From the NCBI GenBank assembly GCA_946902985.2, contig OX336389.2, forward strand, positions 1,013,793,441-1,013,857,440: DNA of 64,000 nucleotides, read 5' to 3'. A program made the translations under genes and the position numbers. The notes under the pieces were generated by a model. The model was not told the origin of the DNA and did not search any database. It saw only the letters and a program-made list of their open reading frames with translations. Shown piece after piece: positions 55,421 to 64,000 of this stretch (the stretch's first letter is position 1; each line of letters begins with the position of its first letter). This stretch comes from Meconema thalassinum. Taxonomy: Eukaryota > Arthropoda > Insecta > Orthoptera > Tettigoniidae.

Positions 55421-56066
55421 GGGAGGGCCAGCACCCACTCAATCGGATAACCCTCCCCCGGTAACCACTAAGCATTCCACTCAACCCCCGCAGGACAACT
55501 GTCCTGTCCGGTCCAGTAAGCCACCAATCCCCCCAACTTCCGCCCGCCAGAATACAGCGCAGGAAATACCTCCCCGATCGCAGCTCCAGGCACATACGGT
55601 CAAAGGGGATGGTAATTGCCTCTTTCGAGCACTCAGTTTCCTGCTCCATAAAGATGAGGACCAGCATAAAGAACTCCGAACACAGCTGGTCATGTATATA
55701 ATGGCACACTGGGACGAGTATAAATATTTCCTCGCCGACGGGAATGATGCCTTATTCCCCAATAAATATGCATATGGGGATTACATGCATTGAAATGGCA
55801 CATACGCTGGAGCGACGGAGGTTACCGCTCCAGGCCATATCATTAAACATAATATCCATGTCTATACACTGGACAAGATGGCACCCACTTTTTCTACAGT
55901 AGGCTACGACAAACATCTGTACCTTTTGTTCGCGGGCAACGCGAATGCGGGTCATTACAGCCCTCTCACTATCAAATCGCCTCACACACCTCAACCCTCC
56001 GCCCCTCAGGTTGAAAAAGAGGACACTATAGGCACATTAACAACTGGCAACAAGATTACCCCCTAA
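55341..56066 (+). pseudogene. OTU-type cysteine protease domain in gypsy-2, one stop
   Basis: The reading frame lies between gag and the aspartic protease, +1 relative to gag. After a proline-rich linker (codons 1-80) comes an OTU fold signature: VKGDGNCLFRALS with catalytic Cys at 55617-55619 and the preceding Asp at 55608-55610, then a helix RTQLVMYIMAHWDEYK. A TGA stop at 55791-55793 is followed in the same frame by GHIIKHNIHVYTLD, HLYLLFAG and NAGHYSPL, with catalytic His at 55953-55955 (112 codons after the Cys). OTU enzymes cleave ubiquitin chains and are known in cells and some viruses. Here it could counter ubiquitin-based restriction of the particle or process Gag-Pol; function is inference. 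The stop makes this copy inactive. Start codon is uncertain; expression may be by frameshift from gag. Confidence 0.88.
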
Positions 56067-56100
56067 GGACGTTTCCACGACGAGCGTAGTTAGACTACCC

Positions 56101-58448
56101 TTGATACGCCCACCCACATTGATTCCACCCGCGGACCAAAGCGGCCCGACCACTAAACCAGGCGCGGCGAAGCCAGTAACGTGTATCGCTACTGTCGCGA
56201 ATAAGTTACCTCCACAGAAAGCCGGCTGCAAACCCACAACCACTCAGACACATCGGCTATTTAGAATACCCCTGCCGAGACCAGGGTTCACATCCCGTGA
56301 CAGCAAACATCATTCCAAATATTTATCCATTCACCGACAGCTCAAGAGAAAGCTTAGGACTCTACACATGGCAGACGGGAATGACACAGCTGAATTGCGA
56401 CTCCCAGTTTCACGGGACTCAGCAAAGCGTGTCAGGTTCAGTGATCAGACCGCAACTCCACGTTTTCTCAACAGAAGTACCAGACCGGCAGAACAAACAG
56501 TTTCGCAGGCCGCGATACATAACGATAAACATAATTCACCGTCCCAAAATCCCGCAGTACCGATCATCACGTATAAACTTAACAACATGTGTACTGCACA
56601 GGACGGACACAATATTACAGCCCTCTCTATCCCGGCCAAAATTAACGGGTATAAAATTCAGATGTTATTAGACACGGGATCAGCTATTTGCTGTGTCAGC
56701 AGTAAGTACATTACAACGAGCGCATACACAGGATGCCTCTCAACACTCGCCTTGTGGCTGCTAATTCCCAAACCATTTCCTGCTTAGGCACTACTGATAT
56801 AAATCTTCAAATAGGTTCTTTTGAAACTAACTATCCCATGTTTGTTATTAAGGACTTTTCCGTTCCTGGTATCATTGGCACGAACTTTCTTGCCATGTTC
56901 GAACCGAACATTAGCTTTGTCACTAATGAAATACGGTTAGTGAACGGAGACCTTATCACTACACACCCGATATCACACGCCCGGAATACATACAATCCAC
57001 GAGTGCAGCGAGTCCCGCGCGCGCACCAGGTCTCTCCGTTGGTTACCATATCTCCGCCAACAACCACGAGTGCTAACACAGCCACGCCCGCCACTGGGGA
57101 CACACAGTCACTAACCCCAGAACAGAATAGGAAGCTTACAGACCTCTTAGAAGAATATAAGGATATTTTTGCACATTCCCTTGCCGACTTAGAAGTGACC
57201 GACTTAATTCACCACCGTGTCGAATTGACCAGTGATGCTCCGGTTCACCAGGCACCTTACAAGGTTAGCGCTAAGGAGCGACAAGCCATAGAAACACAGA
57301 TTCAGGAGATGTTAGAAGCCAAAATCATCCACCCCATTGTGTCTAATTATAGTGCCCCGGTCGTCCTTACCCGTAAACCCGATGGTTCACATAGGTTTTG
57401 CACAGATTATCGACGCCTCAATAGATTAATTAAGAGTGACAGTTACCCGCTACCACGCACAGACACTTATCTAGAGACCCTAAGCGGAGCTATATATTTT
57501 TCAATAATGGATTGTTATTCCGGATTTTATTCGATCCCTGTGTATGAGCCTGATAGGCATAAGCTGGCATTTGTCACCGAGAACGGCCTCTTCGGTTATA
57601 ACGTATTGCCGATGGGTTTAAAAATGCCAGTCAGACGTTCCAAAAATTGGTAGATATGGCATTCGCGGGCCTCAAATACCGCTCGGTATTAACTTATATA
57701 GACGACATAACAGTCTTCTCGCAAACATTCGAAGAACACATCATACACTTGCACGAAGCTTTTGACAGGATCCGGCACGCTAAATTGAAGCTAAAGACAT
57801 CCAAATGTCAGTTTGTAAAAACGAAGGTCCACATTATAGTTCACATTGTTAGCCGCGACTGCATCACACCTGATCATGCCAAAGCCGCCATCACCGATAT
57901 TCCCATGCCGGAAAACATTAAACAGCTACGTTCTTTTTTGGGCCTCGCCAGTTATTATCGTCGTTACATTCGCGGATTTGCACAGATATCTAACCCCCTA
58001 ACCGAGATTACACACGAGAAAACGCCCTTTATCGTTACAGAAATACACAAAGAGGCTTTCAACAAACTTAAACACTTACTCACTACACCGCCCCTGCTCC
58101 AACATTTTCAAGAAGGTAGGCCCACCTTCGTACATGTGGATGCAAGTCAATTCGGTAGAAACCAGATATTCCGCAACCGAAAGAGAGATGATCGCTTTCT
58201 CTTGGGCCGTAAATTACTTCCGGACATATCTCTATGTTATCCACTTTACGGTAGTTGCGGATCACGCCAGCCTTCTTTACTGGGATAAATTCAAAAACCC
58301 CAATTCCCGGCTTAATGGGTTCATATTTAAATTATATGACTACGCCTTTGAAGTTAAGCACAAGAAAGGTAAGGCACACCTTGATGCAGACGGCCTCTCG
58401 AGACTACCTGTCCTCGAACCGCTTGACGAGGATGTCAATCATGCCTGA
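56101..58448 (+). pseudogene. gypsy-2 pol: protease, RT, RNase H (frameshifted)
   Basis: Enzymatic polyprotein in fragments. 56101-56787: linker, then aspartic protease LLDTGSAIC (DTGS at 56671-56682). A shift near 56735-56785 moves to 56733-57653: second half of protease (GIIGTNFL) and N-terminal RT (RKPDGSHRFCTDYRRLN, YFSIMDCYSGF, VLPMGLK). A shift near 57630-57650 moves to 57647-58288: RT active site YIDD (57695-57706), LGLASYYRRYI, and the start of RNase H (VHVDASQ). A shift or deletion near 58150 moves to 58134-58448: RYSATEREMIAFSWAV, VVADHASL and DALSRLP-like DADGLSRLP. The block between VDASQ and TEREM is shorter than normal, indicating a deletion inside RNase H. The frame breaks make it non-functional. 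Confidence 0.92.
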
Positions 58449-58514
58449 GATTCCTTACCCACATTTGCAGTCACTCACATTGATCTGAAACAGGAGCAAT
58501 TAAACGATCCCCAG

Positions 58515-58901
58515 TTGGGACAAGTTAGGATTGCCTTACATAATCGCGACCAGGTAGATAGTAAAACTGCCCGCTTATCACGCAGATTTTTTCTTGATAA
58601 GGACGATCTCCTTAGGTACAAATCCACGGCCACGCATGACGTCACACCCGTTGCCCTTCCCACTACACTCCGAAACCACGTAATGACGGAATATCACTGC
58701 CCACCCCTTAATGGCACACACTTTGGAGTCCATAAGACATATTTGCGCATTCGCAATAAATACTATTGGGAAAACTTGAAAAATGATATCATAGAGTTCA
58801 TTAAAACTTGTCACACATGCCAGAGGAACAAACACCGACCTGGTAAACCCCATGGCTTACTCGACCCCATCCCCGTAGGTGAACTATGTAAGCACACGTA
58901 A
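58515..58901 (+). pseudogene. gypsy-2 integrase N-terminal fragment
   Basis: The integrase zinc-binding domain: HFGVHKTYLRIRNKYYWENL and CHTCQRNKHRPG (an H-H-C-C set, 58725-58835). The frame ends at 58901, right after GLLDPIPV. The D-D-E catalytic core, which should follow for about 200 codons, is absent; the next sequence is a duplicated block and an A/G-rich minisatellite. The enzyme is therefore lost. Confidence 0.9.
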
Positions 58902-59185
58902 CAGCTTTATAGCAGAAGCAAGTCCTGAACACGAACGCAGGTGAATAACGAATCAAGAATATAGAAACACGAAGAAAGAAGAATAACCACACACGAAAAA
59001 ATAATGAATATATGATCTCCCGGGCCGAGGTATGTGGCACCGATGATCTCCTCTGTCCATGCCCTCGGAGAGTATCACCTACGATTTGCAATTTACGACA
59101 CACCTTAGTATGTAAAAACACGTAATAGCTTCATAGCGGGAGCAAGTCCTGTACACACACACACAGGTGGATAACGAATAAAGAA
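58887..59185. repeat. ~223-bp direct duplication
   Basis: The block with ACACGTAA(C/T)AGCTT and GAGCAAGTCCTG-like plus AACGAATAAAGAA occurs at 58887-58960 and again at 59110-59185. Confidence 0.8.
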
Positions 59186-59390
59186 GAAAGAAGAAAGAAA
59201 TATATCAAGAAAGAAGAAAGAAATTTATCAAGAAAGAAAAAAGAAATATATCAAGAAAGAAATTTATCAAGAAAGAAAAAAGAAATTTATCAAGAAAGAA
59301 GAAAGAATTTTATCAAGAAAGAAAAAAGAAATTTATTAAGAAAGAAATGTATCAAGACAGAAGAAAGGAGTTTATCAAGTAAGAAGACAT
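59177..59390. repeat. ~23-bp A/G-rich minisatellite
   Basis: About nine imperfect copies of AAATTTATCAAGAAAGAA(GAAAG) occupy the position where the integrase core would be. Confidence 0.9.
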
Positions 59391-60247
59391 AATGGAGGAA
59401 TATCTTTGTATTGCCTTGACGAGGCGATATGTTTTGCGATGTGCCCATATGCATAGTAGCATATTGTTACTATGGGCCAGAGTAACTTGTACGGATGTAT
59501 ATATGTAAATCACCCGTTATATCTCTAGAAGCGATTTTTCGAGATACGATGCGGTATGCGTTTTTTGAGAATGGCCAGAATTAATTTTAAGGATATCTTA
59601 TAGATATATATTTGTGTCTTGACTTTTCAGCACAGGTTGCAAACCTGAGACGCCAACTCCCGACACAGCGCACCCAGTGGTGCATAAGTTGCACATATGC
59701 ATCGAGGGTAGCTCCATTTTGGGGCACTCGCCCAGTTACCCAAATACAGCGTATGCGCATGATATATTTTCATAATTAATATATTTTTGTGTACATCCAC
59801 AGGTTCACACCGCAGATGCCAAGGGTCTATTTTGATATTATTTGTATTTTTGTCCCAACAGGTGGCGACATTATATAACCACTCATGTATGTGTCTTTTT
59901 ATACACAAGTTTCCCTCCCCAAATTTCACACTCACACGGCCCATACACGATTCCCCCCCACACATAGGATATACGTTTCCAGGTGAAAATCCGAACCACG
60001 GTGGAGATATACCTGTGGGATATCCCCCCACTGGAGGTCGGATCAACAAAGAATATTTGCCACCTGCAATGAGAGGTGCGCTACGGCCACACAACTCGCG
60101 CCTATTTTTGTGGAGGACGAGTTGTGCTGCAAAGATGACTTCGCTTTCCCACAGGGAGCAAGTCATATCATAGACATATAGATAAATAACCTGCAGGTAC
60201 TAAATAGACGTTCAGGTACATATTAGTTCAGAGTGCACTCATGATAG
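59391..60247 (+). other. unassigned internal region of gypsy-2
   Basis: One open frame, 59787-60173 (128 codons, with PPHIGYTFPGENPNHGGDIP and a basic end), has no recognised domain. It could be the remnant of a third gene after pol or chance. Confidence 0.35.
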
Positions 60248-60437
60248 AGTTGTAGTTGAGAGAATGTAGTATAGTTATGGTATTGTTGTAGTTGAGAGAG
60301 TACGATAGTGTTGTAGTTGAGAGAATATGGTATTGTTAGGGTATTGTTGTAGTTGCGAGAGTATGATAGTGTTGTAGTTGAGAGAACATTGTATTGTTAT
60401 GGTATTGTTGTAGTTGAGAGAGTATGATATTGTTGTA
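60248..60437. repeat. ~60-bp minisatellite
   Basis: About three composite units of (GTTGTAGTTGAGAGA + GTA(T/C)GATAGT/ATGGTATTGTTA). Confidence 0.9.
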
Positions 60438-61170
60438 ATTTTCTTCCCCACAAATAAACCATTTATACATATTTTCCCTTAAATTACACCCTGCGATATT
60501 TCTTTGTTTCTTTCTCTCCACCCTATCTCTTTTATACACGTCCAGGGCACACGAGGGCAGTTCTTCATCCGCACCAGAGGTATGTTAATTGTATATCCTC
60601 CCCCACCCCTAGGATGTTTTTTCCTCTCGTTGTGTTAATGCACCCCTTCAGATGCATTGCCGATGTTGAATGTTTTGATTATGTATGTATCTTATATTTT
60701 GTTTTACATTGTAATATGGATGCATTTTGTATCATGGTATTATCCTTGCGTTATCGTCAGGATGACAATTGACATTTGTATATGTTTAAGCTTCACACCC
60801 CACTGTTTGCATTTTTTGATACCACGTTGTAATGAATTATTGTTCCCCTTACCTTATACACCTACACATGATCGCTGGACACTACCCGGAGGCACATATA
60901 ATCTACAAGGCACTTCTGCGAATCCCCAACCTTCGACGCTCACTTCTCTAATGCACATTCTCTATCTGCCCCATAACTCAACCTTCTACACTTTATCTAC
61001 CACGAGGCTACACACACCCCCGACGACGCCACCCACACATTTCCGGACGGAAATACCAGAAGAGAAGAACAGAAGAAAGAAGATATACAAGTAAGAAGAA
61101 GATGCCCTATTATCCAAAAACCATCCCCACGTCTTCGTCCAGTTATCGAGGACGATAACTAACTCCACAA
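60438..61170 (+). other. 3' internal region of gypsy-2
   Basis: The frame 60657-61094 (145 codons) starts with a hydrophobic stretch (residues 1-45) and becomes T/P-rich. No env signature such as a cleavage site or heptad region is evident. I leave it unassigned. Confidence 0.35.
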
Positions 61171-61177
61171 AGGGGGT
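61171..61177 (+). promoter_or_regulatory. polypurine tract, gypsy-2
   Basis: AAAGGGGG(T) (61169-61177) lies directly before the 3' LTR. Confidence 0.75.
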
Positions 61178-61965
61178 TGTTGTACCCCTGCGGTACGCCA
61201 CCATCATCCCCTAACACTAACACCCCCACATACCTACTTCAAGAACCAACGAATACATCTACATAATTACACATCTAACAAATTATTGCCTCAATGAACT
61301 CAGGTAGCCTCGTGTACAAGCCCAACGACCCCAGGAAGGCCTATGACATGGTAGAAATGTGCAAATTCCGCTAACGCAGCGCGACGCAGCGTCTTAAGCG
61401 GTCACTACTCACACACATTCAATTACACTCCCATCCCCCTGTGCTTGGATTGTGATAATTATTTATTTTATTAACTGCTCTGCTAATTACAGGAGTACCT
61501 CAAATCCGAAGTACTCATTAAACTCAAACATAGTAGATGCCACTGGTCTTTTCATTTATTTTATTAGTTGATAAGATCCTACCCTCTTAGCTTCCCCGCT
61601 AGGTAGGATCTAGTATTAGCACTGTTATTTAATTGCTTCGAGACGTTAGCAGAGCGTCACAGCCACAGCGCTGACACCAGCAGGCTCTCTCGCCCAGCTC
61701 GCCTGCTTACGATTCACATCAGACCGCTTAGCGCCGCCATCGCGCACAGAGCACTAAGTAAACCACCCTTCCTTCCCCACTCACACCCTAAACTACCCCG
61801 CTAAGCAGTACATTGGGGAGTTCTCCTTTCAGATCATACTGACGATCCCAAGCCACTAGCTAATCACCACCTCTTACACTTAATTGCCAAGCTTCCCCCC
61901 TAAACACATTTATTTCAACCCTTAGATTAAAACTTTGTAGAGGCCACCCTCTCAGGTACCCTACA
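61178..61965 (+). repeat. 3' LTR of gypsy-2, promoter segment deleted
   Basis: 788 bp, closely matching the 5' LTR outside one gap. After GCAGCGCGACGC (about 61376-61387) it jumps to AGCGTCTTAAGCGG. The TATA box and initiator present at 52512-52547 are missing. Ends CAGGTACCCTACA. Confidence 0.93.
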
Positions 61966-61969
61966 ATAG

Positions 61970-62046
61970 CCAATCTGTGCAGTCTTTTGTTTATCGGATT
62001 CAACAGTATTAGGCTATATCATACAAATATAAATGTATCTACTTAC
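61970..62046. other. flanking DNA right of gypsy-2
   Basis: No feature; contains the donor GTAAGT (minus, 62041-62046) of the candidate exon. Confidence 0.4.
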
Positions 62047-62254
62047 TGAAGTATGTAAAGCAATGTACCGACTATACGCATATTGCATATTCCTGAACAA
62101 ATGATTCTTTTCTCGGCAACTGGTGACCGAATTTCATTTAGAATCTGATGAGGTACCCCTTTCAAATTACTAGTTTGTAACCATAAAGCTTCAAGTCTCA
62201 TAAAATCTTCCGTTTCTTGGACTTTCCCGCACATAATTATGTGTTTAGCATCTA
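62047..62254 (-). CDS. candidate host internal exon, unknown protein
   Basis: On the minus strand an acceptor GGCAATTTTAG (62255-62265) is followed by an open stretch of about 69 codons to a perfect donor GTAAGT (62041-62046). Both boundaries are in phase 2. The peptide includes DFMRLEALWLQTSNLKGVPH and NEIRSPVAEKRIICSG. The segment RLEALW vaguely recalls armadillo/HEAT-repeat proteins, but I cannot name it. Composition is normal, unlike the neighbouring repeats. It is the best host-exon candidate in the window, yet could be part of an unrecognised repeat. Confidence 0.4.
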
Positions 62255-62265
62255 AAATTGCCTTT

Positions 62266-62979
62266 CATTCAACGAGAGCCCGCCTAGAATTGCCGACAAC
62301 ATTCAATACGGTAGCCTACATCATGAAATCTATCACCCTTGATTTCACCATTTTCTCGCGACCGACCTGCCACCTACATTCGATTGAGTTCGCGAATAAG
62401 CTACCCACACATTTAAAAGAAAATAGGATGTTCTTTACTGAACATCTTGTTTTTATTTTTAAATTCAATGCCCCAATAGGGTATTTTGACATTGGTGTCT
62501 GGACGATGCTATGAAGTTAAAATCAGTAGAATTTGTGCTGTATTTTTTTTGCATCTCGAGAAACTTAATATGTACACCTGATGTCCATATTTGTAAAGAC
62601 AAAACCACAGTAGCCTTACTGTGCCACATGATTCACACAGTAGTAGACCAACGGTGTCCTATACTTCATTTCTACAGTACTGTACACACCTGAAATTATT
62701 TTCAACTCATTTTTGAGCCTAGAGCAATTGAAATCTCTTGTACATTACCCTCATTCAGAATTTCGTTGAAATGCTAAAATAATTCGTCAGTTGTGTATGT
62801 ACCTTTTAACATCCAAAGGTGCTCCAAATCGCCATATTTGGGAGAAAATGAGTGAATGTTGAACATTTATTACCTAAATGCAGTGACCTAAACGAAATTG
62901 CATCTTCAGAGCAACAAATCTCTTATAAACACTATGTTCTAGTCAAATGTCTCCATTATTGCTCTTTGTATTATTTGTT
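62266..62979. other. no recognisable feature
   Basis: Open frames 62239-62514 and 62511-62693 (plus) show no domain; the first overlaps the exon candidate on the other strand. Confidence 0.35.
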
Positions 62980-63450
62980 GCAGATTTCAATATTTTAAGC
63001 TTATTTTCATCTTATGAAATATAGGCTGTGGGTGCGCCTAATCAAATATAAATGGCTGGGGCAATTTCCAAGAAACTTGGCAAGGACTTACTAATACCTT
63101 TTCCAACCTCGACCATTCCTTTCAAATTTTAATAAAATTTCACCAATCCAACATGGCGGGCACACAAAATATTTCACCGAGATTCAGTAGTTCTGAAACT
63201 ATTAGTGCTATCAGCCTTAAATTTTGTATGGTAATAGATCTGTTGATCTATGAGATATTCAAAAACCTGATAAGCACAATACTAACATGGCGACCACACA
63301 AAATATAAATATTTAAATGGGCTTTTCTAGCAACTTATGCATACCAGCGCGCAGCTTGGCACATTAAATTGGTATACAAGGCTTAATATCCTGGTGACTA
63401 ATTTACTTACATTTTCATGATAAATTCAAGATGGCGGATGTGTAGAATTT
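62980..63450 (+). repeat. ~420-bp module with hairpin
   Basis: One copy of the family at 15001-16440 in the same orientation: hairpin-like AAGCTTATTTTCATC ... AAATATAGGC (63000-63027), CACCAATCCAACATGGCGGG, AAATTTTGTATGGT, AACCTGATAAGC, and ATTCAAGATGGCGGATG. Confidence 0.75.
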
Positions 63451-63454
63451 TAAA

Positions 63455-64000
63455 ATATTTTTTTAGCCTACTTTCGATTTTTGCAAAAATATGAAAGTAG
63501 ACTTATGAGATCTACTCAGGGCCAAAAAATTGTGTGTCTGTCTGTGTGTCTGTGAGTGTATGTGATTTGGTATGTCATCATAGTATCAATTGGTATCAAT
63601 TGACCAAACTACAAGGTCATCAGCCCAATAGTTTGAAGATGGCGGCCATGTATGTGTGCAAATCGACCCCCCCCCCCTATCAATTCAAACACGACGAAAA
63701 CAAATCGAAACCACCTTTGGTACAGAGGTAGCACTAGCAAGGGACAACTCAATGTCTTGTTGTATATCGCCGCCATCATAACAAAAAGGAAATGGCACCC
63801 ACCCCAAATATTGGCAAACTGCGCGCTACTCCGGCGGGGGTCCGGGCAGAGACACCAAGAGCCCACTGAGGAGCCAGCTTGGTGTCCTAGGCGAAACCCC
63901 ACACAAGACACGGCACAAACCTAGAAAAATTTCTGAGTTTTAATTCACTGGCCGTGAAAGCCAATATACCATTTTTTGTACTTATAAAACTCATGTATTT
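63455..64000 (+). repeat. second hairpin + TGTC microsatellite copy
   Basis: Hairpin TAGCCTACTTTCGATTTTTG ... AAAGTAGAC (63467-63503), a GTCTGT microsatellite (63534-63555), then CCTATCAATTCAAACACGAC and CTTTGGTACAGAGGTAGC, matching 39365-39430 and 40627-40800. It runs off the window end; the last 200 bases are not assigned. Confidence 0.65.

Larger units (their letters stand above)
48969..61965 (+). mobile_element. Ty3/gypsy LTR retrotransposon with OTU domain (gypsy-2)
   Basis: Element flanked by 4-bp target duplication ATAG (48965-48968 and 61966-61969). Order: 5' LTR (48969-53161, split by an RTE LINE), primer site, gag 53447-55420, OTU protease 55341-56066, protease-RT-RNaseH-partial integrase 56101-58901, non-coding repeats, purine tract, 3' LTR 61178-61965. 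LTRs begin TGTTGTACCCCT and end CAGGTACCCTACA. The two LTRs are very similar, apart from a roughly 90-100-bp segment missing from the 3' LTR. Pol is frameshifted several times and the integrase core is absent, so the copy is dead. Composition is C-rich on this strand, unlike the A-rich gypsy-1. Confidence 0.95.

Noticed and set aside
60657..61094. Possible env gene in gypsy-2
   Set aside because: A hydrophobic start alone is not enough; no fusion peptide, cleavage site or second membrane segment is visible.
1..64000. CRISPR array, prokaryotic operons or viral genome
   Set aside because: No regularly spaced short repeats with unique spacers and no operon-like gene runs; tandem modules here are hundreds of bases long and the genes are eukaryotic transposon genes.

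Overview
This window is AT-rich eukaryotic DNA made almost entirely of transposable elements and their decay products. The families present point to an arthropod, most likely an insect with a large repeat-rich genome: RTE-type and jockey/CR1-like LINEs, Ty3/gypsy elements whose LTR promoters pair a TATA box with a TCAGT-type initiator, hAT elements with 8-bp target duplications, a Helitron, a Mutator-like relic, and several tRNA-derived SINEs. The SINE heads look like ones I associate with orthopteroid genomes, but that is memory only. I see no intact host gene. Two short stretches with plausible splice sites (20059-20154 and 62047-62254, both minus strand) are the only candidate host exons.

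Layout. 1-22576: old, mostly broken material. It holds a gypsy integrase relic (1-829), two copies of one SINE with perfect 15-16 bp target duplications (2246-2575 and 7579-7907), a TTAA-flanked MITE (3295-3581), a foldback element with T-rich and A-rich halves (4033-4756), two relics of one LINE (4930-5987 plus, 14470-14880 minus), a 160-bp-arm inverted-repeat element with nested palindromes (6063-6751), a hAT element complete with TIRs and TSD (8013-10068), a Mutator-like relic (12039-13538), and a Helitron helicase relic (16599-17083) beside a hairpin/microsatellite/tandem-module repeat (15001-16440). 22581-37187: a 14.6-kb Ty3/gypsy element with unusually long 3.9-kb LTRs (about 1% different by eye), TSD ATAC, gag and pol each broken by in-frame stops, and no env. 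It sits inside a tandem-module array that resumes on its right side (37188-38590).

39360-48330: a second tandem-module array (about 250-bp period) riddled with insertions. These are a hAT element with TSD ATTATAAT (40250-42785) that itself contains another tandem array, an RTE LINE relic (42935-43796, probable tail 46323-46612), a Helitron (43797-46322) with recognisable 5' and 3' ends inside that LINE, and a solo LTR with TSD ATAT (47049-48021). 48969-61965: a second Ty3/gypsy element, TSD ATAG, whose 5' LTR was split after its first 13 bases by a nearly full-length RTE LINE (48982-52289, TSD ACCCCTA). Between gag and protease it carries an OTU-type cysteine protease (deubiquitinase-like) domain in its own reading frame. 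Its integrase core is missing, and its 3' LTR has lost the segment holding the core promoter. 61966-64000: unique-looking DNA with a candidate exon, then two more copies of the hairpin/tandem-module repeat.

Nothing here works as a pathway. The genes are the replication machinery of unrelated mobile elements, and nearly every reading frame is interrupted. The items most worth following are the OTU-bearing gypsy element, the 3.9-kb-LTR element, the hairpin-plus-tandem-module repeats that may be Helitron-related, and the nested insertion order that can be read directly from target duplications.
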